From assembly GCA_021807065.1 (NCBI GenBank), contig JAKAPO010000035.1:1-13136 (forward strand): a stretch of 13,136 nucleotides of DNA. Direction: 5' to 3'. Made by a program: the position numbers and the translations under genes. The notes beneath the pieces are model-generated. The model was not told the origin of the DNA, made no database searches, and saw only the letters and a program-made list of their open reading frames with translations. Below are positions 1 to 6,601 of this stretch, one piece after another (within the stretch, counting starts at the first letter, position 1; every line of letters starts with the position of its first letter). This DNA comes from a bacterium. Its GTDB lineage: Bacteria > Vulcanimicrobiota > Vulcanimicrobiia > Vulcanimicrobiales > Vulcanimicrobiaceae.

Positions 1-1
1 C

Positions 2-715
2 GAGAACGATGACGCGGGAGGCATGACCCCGCAAGGTTCGGCAGTGCCGTTTTTCTTCGATGGCACGATCCCGCGCGTGCCTATCACCATCGACGGCGTC
101 CGGACAGATGCGGAGCTTGACACCGGAAACCGTGGCGCCTTCGATCTCTTTTCACCCTTCCTGGCATCGCATCCAAAAATAGCGGCTGCAGCGACAACCA
201 GCGACGCCGTCAACGGATTCGGCGTCGGAGGGCCCGCTATGGGACGGCTCGGCCGCGTCGACGTCGGCATCGGAACGTTCGCGCTCGACGGAGTTGTAGC
301 TGGGTTCAGCACGCAGCACACTGGTGCCTTAGCCGATCCATTCACGCCAGCCAACATCGGCGGCGATCTCTGGCGGCGCTTTACCCTTACCCTCGATTAT
401 CCGGATTATCGGATCTTTCTCAAGCCGAACGCATCCTACGGAACGCCGTTCACATACGATCGTTCCGGACTCTTCCTCATCAATTACCACGGCGGCGTCA
501 TGGTGCTTGACGCTCGCCCGGGAACGCCGGCAGCTGCCGCAGGCTTGAAGAAAGGCGATTTCATCCTCGCGGTCAACGGAAAAGCTGCCAGCGCGTACAC
601 GCTCGCGCAGTTGCGAGCGCTCCTCTCCGGCGCACCCGGCACGGCGATACGGCTTCACGTTCGCAGCGGTTCCGCCGATCGTGACCTGACGCTCACGCTG
701 CGCGATTACGTTTGA
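2..715 (+). CDS. Retropepsin-like aspartyl protease with C-terminal PDZ domain, 5' end outside window
   Basis: The reading frame is open back to base 2, so the N-terminus lies outside the window. The first in-frame ATG (base 23) has GGAGG only 1 nt upstream, too close to be its ribosome site, so it is probably internal. Counting from that ATG as residue 1, an AELDTG stretch gives the retropepsin-type catalytic Asp at D33. The conserved NIGGDLWRRF and LDYPDYRIFL strands follow at about 111-133, then a DRSG motif. A PDZ domain fills about residues 155-228, with GVMVLDARPGTPAAAAGLKKGD as the ligand-loop and first-helix region. Proteins of this family usually carry a signal peptide and often a first protease lobe upstream, so an exported protein of about 400 residues is expected (inference). 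The substrate is unknown. The 3' end overlaps comF tail to tail by 10 nt, and no terminator is visible. Confidence 0.85.
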   Translation, partial: ENDDAGGMTPQGSAVPFFFDGTIPRVPITIDGVRTDAELDTGNRGAFDLFSPFLASHPKIAAAATTSDAVNGFGVGGPAMGRLGRVDVGIGTFALDGVVAGFSTQHTGALADPFTPANIGGDLWRRFTLTLDYPDYRIFLKPNASYGTPFTYDRSGLFLINYHGGVMVLDARPGTPAAAAGLKKGDFILAVNGKAASAYTLAQLRALLSGAPGTAIRLHVRSGSADRDLTLTLRDYV

Positions 716-1296
716 TCGCGCGAGAGCGCGGCGACGAGCGCCTCGTTCACGGCCGCACCGCAGGAGCGCAACGCTCTCGCACAATCCTCCGGCGTCGCAC
801 CTGTCGTGCACACGTCGTCGATCAGCAACATCTTCGCGCCATCGAACTTCGCCGTACAGCGAAAACGTCCGCGAGCGAGTAGCCGCGCCTCGCGCGAACG
901 ACCTCGCTGCGCGTCGCTCGCAGCGTGTTTCAAACCTTCGCGTAGGCTCGCTCCAGCGGTTCTCGCCGCCTGGGCGATCTCGTAGACGCCGTCGATACCG
1001 CGCACCCGCCGTCGGGATCCCGTCGTAGGAACTGGAACCAGAATCGCACCGGGTGAAATCAGGTGCGCGAGACGTTCACCCAGCGCACGCGCGACGTCGC
1101 GCCGTCCGTCTTTAACGGCCAGCACCACCCTGCGTAATGCCCCGGTATACGTGCCCAGTGCCCGCACGATCAGCGTATCCCGTCGCTCGCTGCACGGTAT
1201 CGCACCTCGGGCACAGCCATCGCAGAATCCGCTGCCGATGGCACCGCATGCCCCGCACTGCGGAGGAAAGAGGGCGTCGAGAATTTCCGACCGCAC
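706..1296 (-). CDS. comF: ComF family protein (phosphoribosyltransferase fold, zinc-finger N-terminus)
   Basis: This 196-residue protein opens with the typical LFPPQCGACG segment. Cysteines C14, C17, C25 and C28 form a four-Cys zinc-binding knuckle. The rest is a type I phosphoribosyltransferase fold: VPVP at 87-90 and the PRPP-loop motif LLIDDVCTTGAT at 157-168. ComF relatives take part in DNA uptake for natural transformation, or in single-strand DNA handling and recombination (family knowledge); the true reaction is poorly defined. The chosen start is GTG at 1296, which gives the usual N-terminus. A second GTG at 1311 would add five residues and has GGA 6 nt upstream, so it cannot be excluded. 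The gene stands alone, reading away from the 1297-1645 gap, and no other competence gene is visible. Confidence 0.88.
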   Translation of the reverse strand: MRSEILDALFPPQCGACGAIGSGFCDGCARGAIPCSERRDTLIVRALGTYTGALRRVVLAVKDGRRDVARALGERLAHLISPGAILVPVPTTGSRRRVRGIDGVYEIAQAARTAGASLREGLKHAASDAQRGRSREARLLARGRFRCTAKFDGAKMLLIDDVCTTGATPEDCARALRSCGAAVNEALVAALSRDQT

Positions 1297-1358
1297 ACCC
1301 CTCTATCGCGCACACGCCATCCAACGGCAAGATCCGCCCGGCGGCGACGCTCGCGGAA

Positions 1359-1387
1359 GTGTCATGGCTAATCGGACTCTATATACT
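1359..1387 (+). promoter_or_regulatory. Candidate sigma70-type promoter for a plus-strand transcript
   Basis: GTGTCA (1359-1364, four of six matches to TTGACA) is separated by exactly 17 nt from TATACT (1382-1387, five of six matches to TATAAT). This is the most AT-rich spot in the gap between comF and the next gene. It points rightwards, away from comF, and would start RNA near 1394. Only the mini-ORF at 1536-1634 lies downstream on this strand. This is a match by eye, with no score computed. Confidence 0.4.
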
Positions 1388-1390
1388 CGT

Positions 1391-1535
1391 CGAGAGAGAA
1401 GCCGATGCCGTCACAAGAGCGGTTTCCTCTCGCAGCGGCCCCTGGCAGGCGAGGCCCCTCTTCTCGAAGAGAGCGCCAATAGTCGCACACGCGCATCCGT
1501 TCTTAGGAGAACGGTGTTGGTAGAGGCTATCCAAC
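1391..1535 (+). other. Candidate structured leader RNA upstream of the mini-ORF
   Basis: This is the gene-less part of the gap between comF and the mini-ORF. Between the candidate promoter and the ATG at 1536 are three inverted repeats. CGAGAG (1391-1396) pairs with CTCTCG (1427-1432). CTCTTC (1458-1463) pairs with GAAGAG (1466-1471). TGTTGGTAG (1515-1523) pairs with CTA(T)CCAACA (1527-1536), with AGG in the loop. None is followed by a T-tract, so none looks like an intrinsic terminator. I recognise no known riboswitch or sRNA family. It could be a leader, an sRNA, or chance pairing in GC-rich DNA. Confidence 0.25.
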
Positions 1536-1634
1536 ATGATGCTACACAGTCTTCTACCGATTCTGGTCGGCACTGCCGGGGTGACGCTCGCCGGCTTCGG
1601 CCTCTCGCGCCTCTTTCCGGACTCCGACAGGTGA
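1536..1634 (+). CDS. Possible 32-residue single-pass membrane peptide
   Basis: An ATG-to-TGA frame of 33 codons (second residue also Met) sits in the gap. An AGAGG ribosome site (1522-1526) lies 9 nt upstream of the ATG. The peptide starts MMLHSLLP, then has a run of about 20 mostly hydrophobic residues (ILVGTAGVTLAGFGLSRLF, residues 9-27) and ends PDSDR, as expected for one transmembrane helix with a short polar tail. It ends 11 nt before the convergent NDP-sugar gene. I do not recognise a family. Promoter, ribosome site and helix together argue for a gene, but frames this short arise by chance and conservation could not be tested. Confidence 0.4.
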   Translation: MMLHSLLPILVGTAGVTLAGFGLSRLFPDSDR

Positions 1635-1645
1635 CCTCGACCGCT

Positions 1646-2683
1646 CTATCCCGGAGCCTGCACGACTGATTCGTTCGCTACCACCGAGCCGATGACTTCG
1701 CGCCCGGCATCGACCCGATAAGAGACGCCTACGATGGTGTTGCGAACGACGGCACCGCTGCCGACGTGGGATTTTGGCCAGAGAATCGCGTGCTCGACGT
1801 CGGCACCCGCTTCGATTGAAACGTCCATGCTGATAACGCTCGGGCCGACAACGCGAGCCCTCGACCCAATCGACGCTCGAGCCCCAATCCAAACGGGGCC
1901 CGCCACAGTAGCGTCCGCCGCGATCTGCGCGGTCCCATCGCGATGCCCCGGATCGACTCCCGGTAAGGCAAACTTCCCAAGGAGCAAGTCGTCGGTGACG
2001 CGCCGGTATTCGCCGATCGTTCCGATATCGCACCAATACGCGCCTTTTGCATCGTAACCGTAGAATGCAGCGCCGTCCTCCTGTAACTTCGGGAAAACCT
2101 GCTTGCCGAAGTCATAGACTTCGCTCGCCGGTATACGCTCGAAGATCGCTTGCGAAAAGACGTAGACGCCGGTATTGACCAACCGGCTGCGCTCGGTTCC
2201 GGGCGCCGGCTTCTCTTGAAATCCAACGATCTTACCCCGTTCGTCGAGCACGACCACGCCGTACTCCCACACGTCGTCCCGCTCGACGAGACCGATCGTC
2301 GCAATGGCGCTACGCTCGTTATGGAACGCAAGCAGCGCCTCGAGGTTCAGATTCGTGATATCGTCGCAGCCGATGACGACAAATGGCTCCGAATCGAGAA
2401 AACTCTGCATCAGTTTCACGGCGCCGGCGCTGCCGCTCAATGCGCTTTCGTCGAGGTACGTCAATCGCACGCCCCAACGCTCGCCATCCGCCAACGCGCC
2501 GCGAACGTCCTCGGCAAAATAGAACACATTTGTCGCCACTTCGGTGACGCCGTACCTCTTCAAATAACGCACGACGTGCGCGATGTTGGGTTCGCCGAGT
2601 ACCGGCACGAGTGGCTTGGGCACGGTTTTCGTCAGCGGATAGAGTCTCGTGGAGAGCCCACCGGCGAGAATCATCGCTTTCAC
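1646..2683 (-). CDS. NDP-sugar pyrophosphorylase (RmlA/GalU-like nucleotidyltransferase) with left-handed beta-helix tail
   Basis: A 345-residue sugar-1-phosphate nucleotidyltransferase. The N-terminal Rossmann-like domain shows MILAGGLSTRLYPLT (4-18; the signature usually has GT where this has ST), PKPLVP with K23, GCDD with metal-site aspartates D107/D108, EKPAPG with K158, and WCDIGTIGEYRRV around 217-229. From about 250 the sequence becomes hexapeptide-like (IAADATVAGPVWIGARASIG), a left-handed beta-helix. The sugar and nucleotide cannot be read from sequence; glucose- or mannose-1-phosphate is typical. The start is GTG at 2683, inside the stop of the upstream transferase (GTGA overlap), with GAGGG about 8 nt before it. 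A longer frame back to 2818 would only re-read the upstream gene in another frame. It is the last gene of the minus-strand series and is distinct from the second nucleotidyltransferase at 11914-13014. Confidence 0.88.
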   Translation of the reverse strand: MKAMILAGGLSTRLYPLTKTVPKPLVPVLGEPNIAHVVRYLKRYGVTEVATNVFYFAEDVRGALADGERWGVRLTYLDESALSGSAGAVKLMQSFLDSEPFVVIGCDDITNLNLEALLAFHNERSAIATIGLVERDDVWEYGVVVLDERGKIVGFQEKPAPGTERSRLVNTGVYVFSQAIFERIPASEVYDFGKQVFPKLQEDGAAFYGYDAKGAYWCDIGTIGEYRRVTDDLLLGKFALPGVDPGHRDGTAQIAADATVAGPVWIGARASIGSRARVVGPSVISMDVSIEAGADVEHAILWPKSHVGSGAVVRNTIVGVSYRVDAGREVIGSVVANESVVQAPG

Positions 2684-3447
2684 GAGACGAGCCCTCGGCG
2701 CAGATGAAGCGCCTCGCATGCGACGAGGCCGACGAACGCCGGAAGCGCGAGCTGCCGCCTCCAGCGTCGCGGCTCGCGCACCAAACGGTACAACCATTCG
2801 AGACGCAGGCGCCGCCAAGCGACCGGTGCACGCTGGACGCGTCCGCCGATCACGTCGAGCGATCCACCCACGCCGATCCCGGCACCGCAGCCCGTCTCAT
2901 GTAGATGCGCCGCGAGCCAATACTCTTGCCGCGGAAAACCGAGGCCGCACAAGAGCAACTTCGCACCGCTCAACCGAATTGCGCGAGCAATCTGCGGGCT
3001 CTCGCTCTCGTCGAAGTACCCGCTGCGCGCGCCGGCAACGATCAATCCTTCGTAACGTTCCTGGAGCCGCCGCGCCGCTTCCGCGGCAACCCCTTCCATG
3101 CCTCCGAACAGATAGATGGGAATGTGTCTCTGCGCCGCCCCGGCGCAAAGATGTTCGATGAGATCCACACCCGCAACGCGCTCGTGCAACTTCGCGCCGC
3201 GTCGGCGTGCGACCCACAGCAAGCCGGCCGTATCACAAAGCGACAGCGCGCTCGCATTGACGATCGCGCGAAAGCGCGCGTCGCGCTGCGCGTGCACGAC
3301 CATCTCCGTTCCGAGCGTGACGACCTGCGCCCCGCCATTGCCTTCGGCTAACTCCAAGATCCGCAAATTCGCCCGCTCCGCATCGATATCGTCGAGCCTG
3401 CACCCCAGAATGAACACGACTGCCGGTCCCTCCGTTTCGCCCGTCAT
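2680..3447 (-). CDS. WecG/TagA/CpsF family glycosyltransferase (GT26)
   Basis: A 255-residue protein of the WecG/TagA family, which adds N-acetylmannosamine or a related sugar to an undecaprenyl-linked intermediate on the inner face of the membrane. Visible signatures: VTLGTEMVVHA (43-53), LCDTAGLLW around the catalytic-type Asp D72, GVDLIEH (93-99), GLGFPRQEYW, GIGVGGSLDVIGG, and a C-terminal LEWLYRLVREPRRWRR, the basic amphipathic tail that brings these enzymes to the membrane (family knowledge). The ATG at 3447 lies 12 nt after the dapA stop with only a weak ribosome site, suggesting coupling to dapA. Its stop overlaps the GTG of the nucleotidyltransferase by 4 nt, so the two probably serve the same glycan. 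No other teichoic-acid or ECA gene is in view, so the product polymer is unknown. Confidence 0.9.
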   Translation of the reverse strand: MTGETEGPAVVFILGCRLDDIDAERANLRILELAEGNGGAQVVTLGTEMVVHAQRDARFRAIVNASALSLCDTAGLLWVARRRGAKLHERVAGVDLIEHLCAGAAQRHIPIYLFGGMEGVAAEAARRLQERYEGLIVAGARSGYFDESESPQIARAIRLSGAKLLLCGLGFPRQEYWLAAHLHETGCGAGIGVGGSLDVIGGRVQRAPVAWRRLRLEWLYRLVREPRRWRRQLALPAFVGLVACEALHLRRGLVS

Positions 3448-3459
3448 CGCTCGCTACGC

Positions 3460-4359
3460 TTAGCGTGTCAACGCGCCCGACAGATACGGGGTCAGGAGCG
3501 GTCGCAATCGATCCGCTACCGCCGGGGGAATCGAGTCCAGGGGTAGACGGCACGAACCGACGTGGAATCCCAACTGCGCCATCGCCCATTTGATCGGTAT
3601 CGGACTCGTGTGTGCGAAGAGTGCATCGATCAGCCGCAGGAGGGAGCCGTGAATCTGGGCCGCCTCGGTAACGTCACCTTCGGAGAATGCATCGATCATG
3701 CGCCGGTATTCGAGCGAGCAGAGATGGGACGCGACGCCCACGACACCGTCGCCGCCGAGCGCAAGCACGGGCAGAAAAAGGTGATCGTCTCCGGCCCACA
3801 CGATGAATCGAGGATCGCGATCCCGCAGGATCGTCCCGACCTGCTTCAGGTCGCCGCTCGATTCTTTCACGCCGGAGATATTGCGCTTTCTCCGAGCAAG
3901 TTCGAGCAACGTCTCCGGGAGCATGTTCGCCGCCGTTCTCCCAGGGATATTGTAGACGATGACCGGTAGCGACGTCGCGTCGGCTATTGCCGAGAAGTGC
4001 GCGAGCATCCCGCTCTGCGGTGGTTTGTTGTAGTACGGAACGACGGCAAGAATTGCGTCTGCTCCCGCCTCCTGCGCCGCGTTAACGGAGCGCACCGAGT
4101 CGCGCGTATCGTTCGAGCCTGCGTTGGCGATGACGTGCGCGCGTTTGCCAACGGCATCCTTCACCGCTCGAACGAGCGCGTTGCGTTCGTTCGCATCGAG
4201 CGTCTGCCCCTCACCCGTCGAGCCGGCCACGACCAAGCCGTCGTTGCCGCGATCTACCAGCCATGCTGCTAGGCGTTGCGCCTCGGCATAATCGATCTCT
4301 CCGTCCACCCTGAACGGCGTGATCATCGCGGTGAGGACCGTCCCAAGCGTGCTGTTCAT
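3460..4359 (-). CDS. dapA: 4-hydroxy-tetrahydrodipicolinate synthase
   Basis: A 299-residue TIM-barrel enzyme that condenses pyruvate with aspartate-4-semialdehyde, the first step committed to DAP/lysine. Catalytic features are complete: GSTGEG (47-52, in place of the E. coli GTTGE), VVPYYNKP with Y110, YNIPGRT with Y136 and R141, and GVKESSGD with Schiff-base lysine K165. Length matches the family. The ATG at 4359 overlaps the lysC stop as ATGA, indicating translational coupling. The barrel segment GVVGVASHL (205-213) resembles Gram-positive-type DapA more than E. coli; this is an impression only. Lysine feedback sensitivity cannot be judged from sequence. Confidence 0.96.
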   Translation of the reverse strand: MNSTLGTVLTAMITPFRVDGEIDYAEAQRLAAWLVDRGNDGLVVAGSTGEGQTLDANERNALVRAVKDAVGKRAHVIANAGSNDTRDSVRSVNAAQEAGADAILAVVPYYNKPPQSGMLAHFSAIADATSLPVIVYNIPGRTAANMLPETLLELARRKRNISGVKESSGDLKQVGTILRDRDPRFIVWAGDDHLFLPVLALGGDGVVGVASHLCSLEYRRMIDAFSEGDVTEAAQIHGSLLRLIDALFAHTSPIPIKWAMAQLGFHVGSCRLPLDSIPPAVADRLRPLLTPYLSGALTR

Positions 4360-5576
4360 CGACTCGGATCTCCGGCATCGAGTTTGAACTGACGATGAGC
4401 GGCTTCCTCCGCCCGCTCGCCGTCTTGCACCGGCACGAGCACCGAGATCGTCACGTTACTATCCGTGCAATGGATGATCTCGACGTTAGAGTCGGCCAAG
4501 GCGCTGGTGAGCTCGTAGATGACGCCCGGCGCCTCGCGCATGCCGTTGCCGACGACAGACAATTTCGCGCAGCCCTCGCGAACGCGTACCGCGAGATTGA
4601 GATCGCCGAGCAGCCGGCGGACCTCACCGCCGCGGTCGCCCGTCACGACGAAAGCCACGCCGGCCTGATTGATCGTCACCTGATCGATCGAAATGCCGGC
4701 TTCGGCGATGCGACGGAACATTTCTAGCTCCGTCTCCATCCTACGCTTGGGATTCTCGATGTCGCCGCGAATGACGCGCACCCACGTCAGCCTCCCCGAA
4801 AGCGCGACGCCGGTAACGGGGCGGTGGTGATCGATCGCCTCGTCCACGGTCGTGCCGCGATCGCTCGCCAAATCCGCGATGCGATACCGCGTTCCGCTAC
4901 GTCGCGCGTGCTCCGCGGCCTTGTGATGCATGACCTTCGCGCCGTGTTGCGCGAGCTCGCTCACCTCTTCCAAGGTAGCGCGTTCGATCGTGCGTGCTCC
5001 GGCAACGCGTCGGGGATCGCCGGTCATCACTCCGGGGACGTCGGTATAGATGTCGATGCGATCGGCACCGAGTGCTTCTCCGATTGCGATCGCCGATAAG
5101 TCTGTGCCGCCGCGACCCAGCGTCGTAATCGCACCGCCTTCGCTCGCGCCTTGGAATCCGGCGACGACAGGAACGATGCCTTGCGCGAGGAGCTCGCGAA
5201 GCGCCTGCGGCTCGACGCGGCGAACCCTTGCGTCGCCGAAGCGTTCGTCGGTAACGATGCCCGCCTGCGCGCCCGTGAGCGCGATGGCCGGCGTCCCCTC
5301 CGATTCAAGCTCCTGCGCGAAAACCGCCGCCGAAATGATCTCGCCGCCGGCGATCAGCAAGTCGCCGTTGCGCGTTGAACTTGCGCTCGCGCCGATCAGA
5401 CCAAGAAGCGAATCCGTTGCGTATGGTTGAGGAGCGCGTCCCATCGCCGAAACCACGGCCACGACGTCGCCGTCCCCGCGAGCGTCGATCACGCGCCGCC
5501 GCGCAATCGCTCGCGTCCGATCGGTTGCCAACGACGTTCCGCCAAATTTCAGCACCGCAACGGTGCCCGTTTTCAT
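4356..5576 (-). CDS. lysC: Aspartate kinase (aspartokinase) with C-terminal ACT domains
   Basis: A 406-residue monofunctional aspartokinase that phosphorylates aspartate to 4-phospho-aspartate. The kinase domain covers about 1-250: LKFGGTS with K10, VVSAMG (41-46), TLGRGGTDLS (152-161) and YTDVPGVMTGDPR (177-189). Two ACT domains follow, about 262-330 (TWVRVIRGD..., with VTINQAGVAF) and 337-405 (CAKLSVVGNGM...HCTDSNVTISVLV), the usual site of lysine or threonine feedback (family knowledge). The size is very close to the Bacillus LysC/DapG alpha subunits. The ATG at 5576 shares ATGA with the asd stop, and its own stop shares ATGA with dapA, so three genes are chained by 4-nt overlaps. No lysine riboswitch or leader could fit upstream of it. 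Confidence 0.96.
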   Translation of the reverse strand: MKTGTVAVLKFGGTSLATDRTRAIARRRVIDARGDGDVVAVVSAMGRAPQPYATDSLLGLIGASASSTRNGDLLIAGGEIISAAVFAQELESEGTPAIALTGAQAGIVTDERFGDARVRRVEPQALRELLAQGIVPVVAGFQGASEGGAITTLGRGGTDLSAIAIGEALGADRIDIYTDVPGVMTGDPRRVAGARTIERATLEEVSELAQHGAKVMHHKAAEHARRSGTRYRIADLASDRGTTVDEAIDHHRPVTGVALSGRLTWVRVIRGDIENPKRRMETELEMFRRIAEAGISIDQVTINQAGVAFVVTGDRGGEVRRLLGDLNLAVRVREGCAKLSVVGNGMREAPGVIYELTSALADSNVEIIHCTDSNVTISVLVPVQDGERAEEAAHRQFKLDAGDPSR

Positions 5577-6601
5577 CTCACGTAACCCTTTGCCATCAGC
5601 AGCTCTAGGATTTGGACGGCGTTCGTAGCCGCCCCCTTACGCAGCTGGTCCCCCACGCACCACAGCGAGAAGTATCTTCCCGCCGTGCGCCCCGGACTTT
5701 TGCTTTTGTCATCCCGAGCGAGCGAAGCGCGTGAGCGCTGAGCGAGGTCGAGGGAAGCGTATGGGATTTCTGTCCGCAGCCTCGCCACGTGAACTTCGTC
5801 ACTGCCCTCTACCTCTCGCGGCGTGACGATGCCATCCCGATGAAAAACCACCGAAGGCGCCCGCTCGAATGCCTCCGCCATTTCCTCGATGCTCGTCTCG
5901 CGCTCGGTTTCGAAAAACACCGCTTCTGAATGCGCGGTGCGTACGGGTACGCGCACGCACATGCTGCTGACGAAAAGATCGGGAAGGGCGAGCATCTTGC
6001 GCGTCTCCTCGCGCACCTTGCGCTCCTCGCCGCTCTCGCCGTTCTCGTCGAACGCGGCACCAACGTGCGGAACGACGTTGCGCACGACGTTGCCCTCGGC
6101 TCGGTCGAATGCCTCGAGTGCCGCCTTCCCCGCGCCGCTCACGGCTTGATACGTCGCCACGCGCACCGCGCGCAATCCTGCAACTTCGCGCAGTGGTGCC
6201 AGCGCCATGCACAAGATGATCGCCGTACAGTTTGCAACCGGAAATATCCGATGTTCCCTACCGGCGACGCCTCCATTGATCTCGGGAATCAGGAGCGGCA
6301 CGTCTTCGCGCATGCGAAACGTCGCACTATTATCGATAACGACGGCGCCCCGATCGACGATCGACGGAACGAACCGTTCGCTCGCGCCTTCGCCGCCCGC
6401 GAAAAAGACGACACTGTAAGGCTGTAACGCCTCTTCGCTAGTTGGCGCAACGTCGAGCAAATCTCCGCGAAACCGCGCCGCTCGTGACCGCGGATGCGAC
6501 GCGAAAACCCCGAGCCGGTCGATGGGAATTCGGCGTTCCTCCAACACCCTTATAAGCGTTTCGCCGACGGCTCCGGTCGCGCCGACCACGGCTATGTCGA
6601 T
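5573..6601 (-). CDS. asd: Aspartate-semialdehyde dehydrogenase, with in-frame repeat insertion and probable ATC start
   Basis: Reduces 4-phospho-aspartate to the semialdehyde with NADPH. From the proposed start the protein has 342 residues: NADP loop VVGATGAVGE (5-14), NSATFRM (91-97), catalytic FPVANCTA with C125, YQAVSGAGK (151-159), VRTAHSEAV with H224, and DQLRKGAATNAVQI (318-331). Two oddities. First, no ATG, GTG or TTG lies at the expected N-terminus: the frame reads ATC GAC ATA GCC GTG, and ATC is 7 nt behind GGAGG. The GTG eight bases or more further in would cut the first beta strand. An ATG at 6712 would overlap dapB by 121 nt and add 37 unrelated Arg-rich residues. Second, residues 279-303 are an extra segment between VARLRTE and GRTAGRYFSLW that the family lacks; its DNA looks like a dispersed repeat. 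The enzyme is otherwise complete, so I expect it to be active. Confidence 0.9.
   Translation of the reverse strand: MDIAVVGATGAVGETLIRVLEERRIPIDRLGVFASHPRSRAARFRGDLLDVAPTSEEALQPYSVVFFAGGEGASERFVPSIVDRGAVVIDNSATFRMREDVPLLIPEINGGVAGREHRIFPVANCTAIILCMALAPLREVAGLRAVRVATYQAVSGAGKAALEAFDRAEGNVVRNVVPHVGAAFDENGESGEERKVREETRKMLALPDLFVSSMCVRVPVRTAHSEAVFFETERETSIEEMAEAFERAPSVVFHRDGIVTPREVEGSDEVHVARLRTEIPYASLDLAQRSRASLARDDKSKSPGRTAGRYFSLWCVGDQLRKGAATNAVQILELLMAKGYVR
5693..5767 (-). repeat. Dispersed palindromic repeat inserted in frame within asd
   Basis: Exactly 25 codons in the asd frame have no counterpart in the family alignment I recall: removing them joins VARLRTE to GRTAGRYFSLWCVGDQ with near-normal spacing. 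On the plus strand the core reads GTCATCCCGAGCGAGCGAAG (5708-5727), continues with AGCGCGTGAGCGCT (5726-5739) and AGCGAGGTCGAGGG (5741-5754). This resembles the GTCATCC(C/T)GAGCG-type intergenic repeats common in environmental genomes (from memory, not checked). It contains AGCGC-GTGA-GCGCT, a 5-bp stem with a 4-nt loop. CGGAC (5693-5697) and GTCCG (5772-5776) form a short inverted pair at the edges. The length is a multiple of three with no stop, so the gene stays open. No second copy was seen in this window. Confidence 0.6.

Noticed and set aside
23..25. ATG at 23 as the true start of the PDZ protease
   Set aside because: GGAGG is only 1 nt away, the frame is open to the window edge and the family normally has a signal peptide upstream.
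1137..1669. Plus-strand frames of 128 and 172 codons covering the start of comF and the gap
   Set aside because: Arg/Ser/Pro-rich, no domain, overlap comF antisense and the end of the NDP-sugar gene; they look like shadows. The 32-codon frame in another phase has a better ribosome site and a coherent helix.
2684..2818. N-terminal extension of the NDP-sugar pyrophosphorylase to an upstream ATG
   Set aside because: Those 45 residues re-read the end of the WecG gene out of frame and match nothing in the family; GTG at 2683 gives the standard N-terminus and a GTGA overlap.
4356..4721. Internal start in lysC for a separate beta (ACT-only) subunit, as in Bacillus LysC; an ATG at codon 286 has GGAG 6 nt upstream
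   Set aside because: It would cut the first strand of ACT domain 1 and lies 40 codons later than the Bacillus site; the ribosome site match is probably chance.
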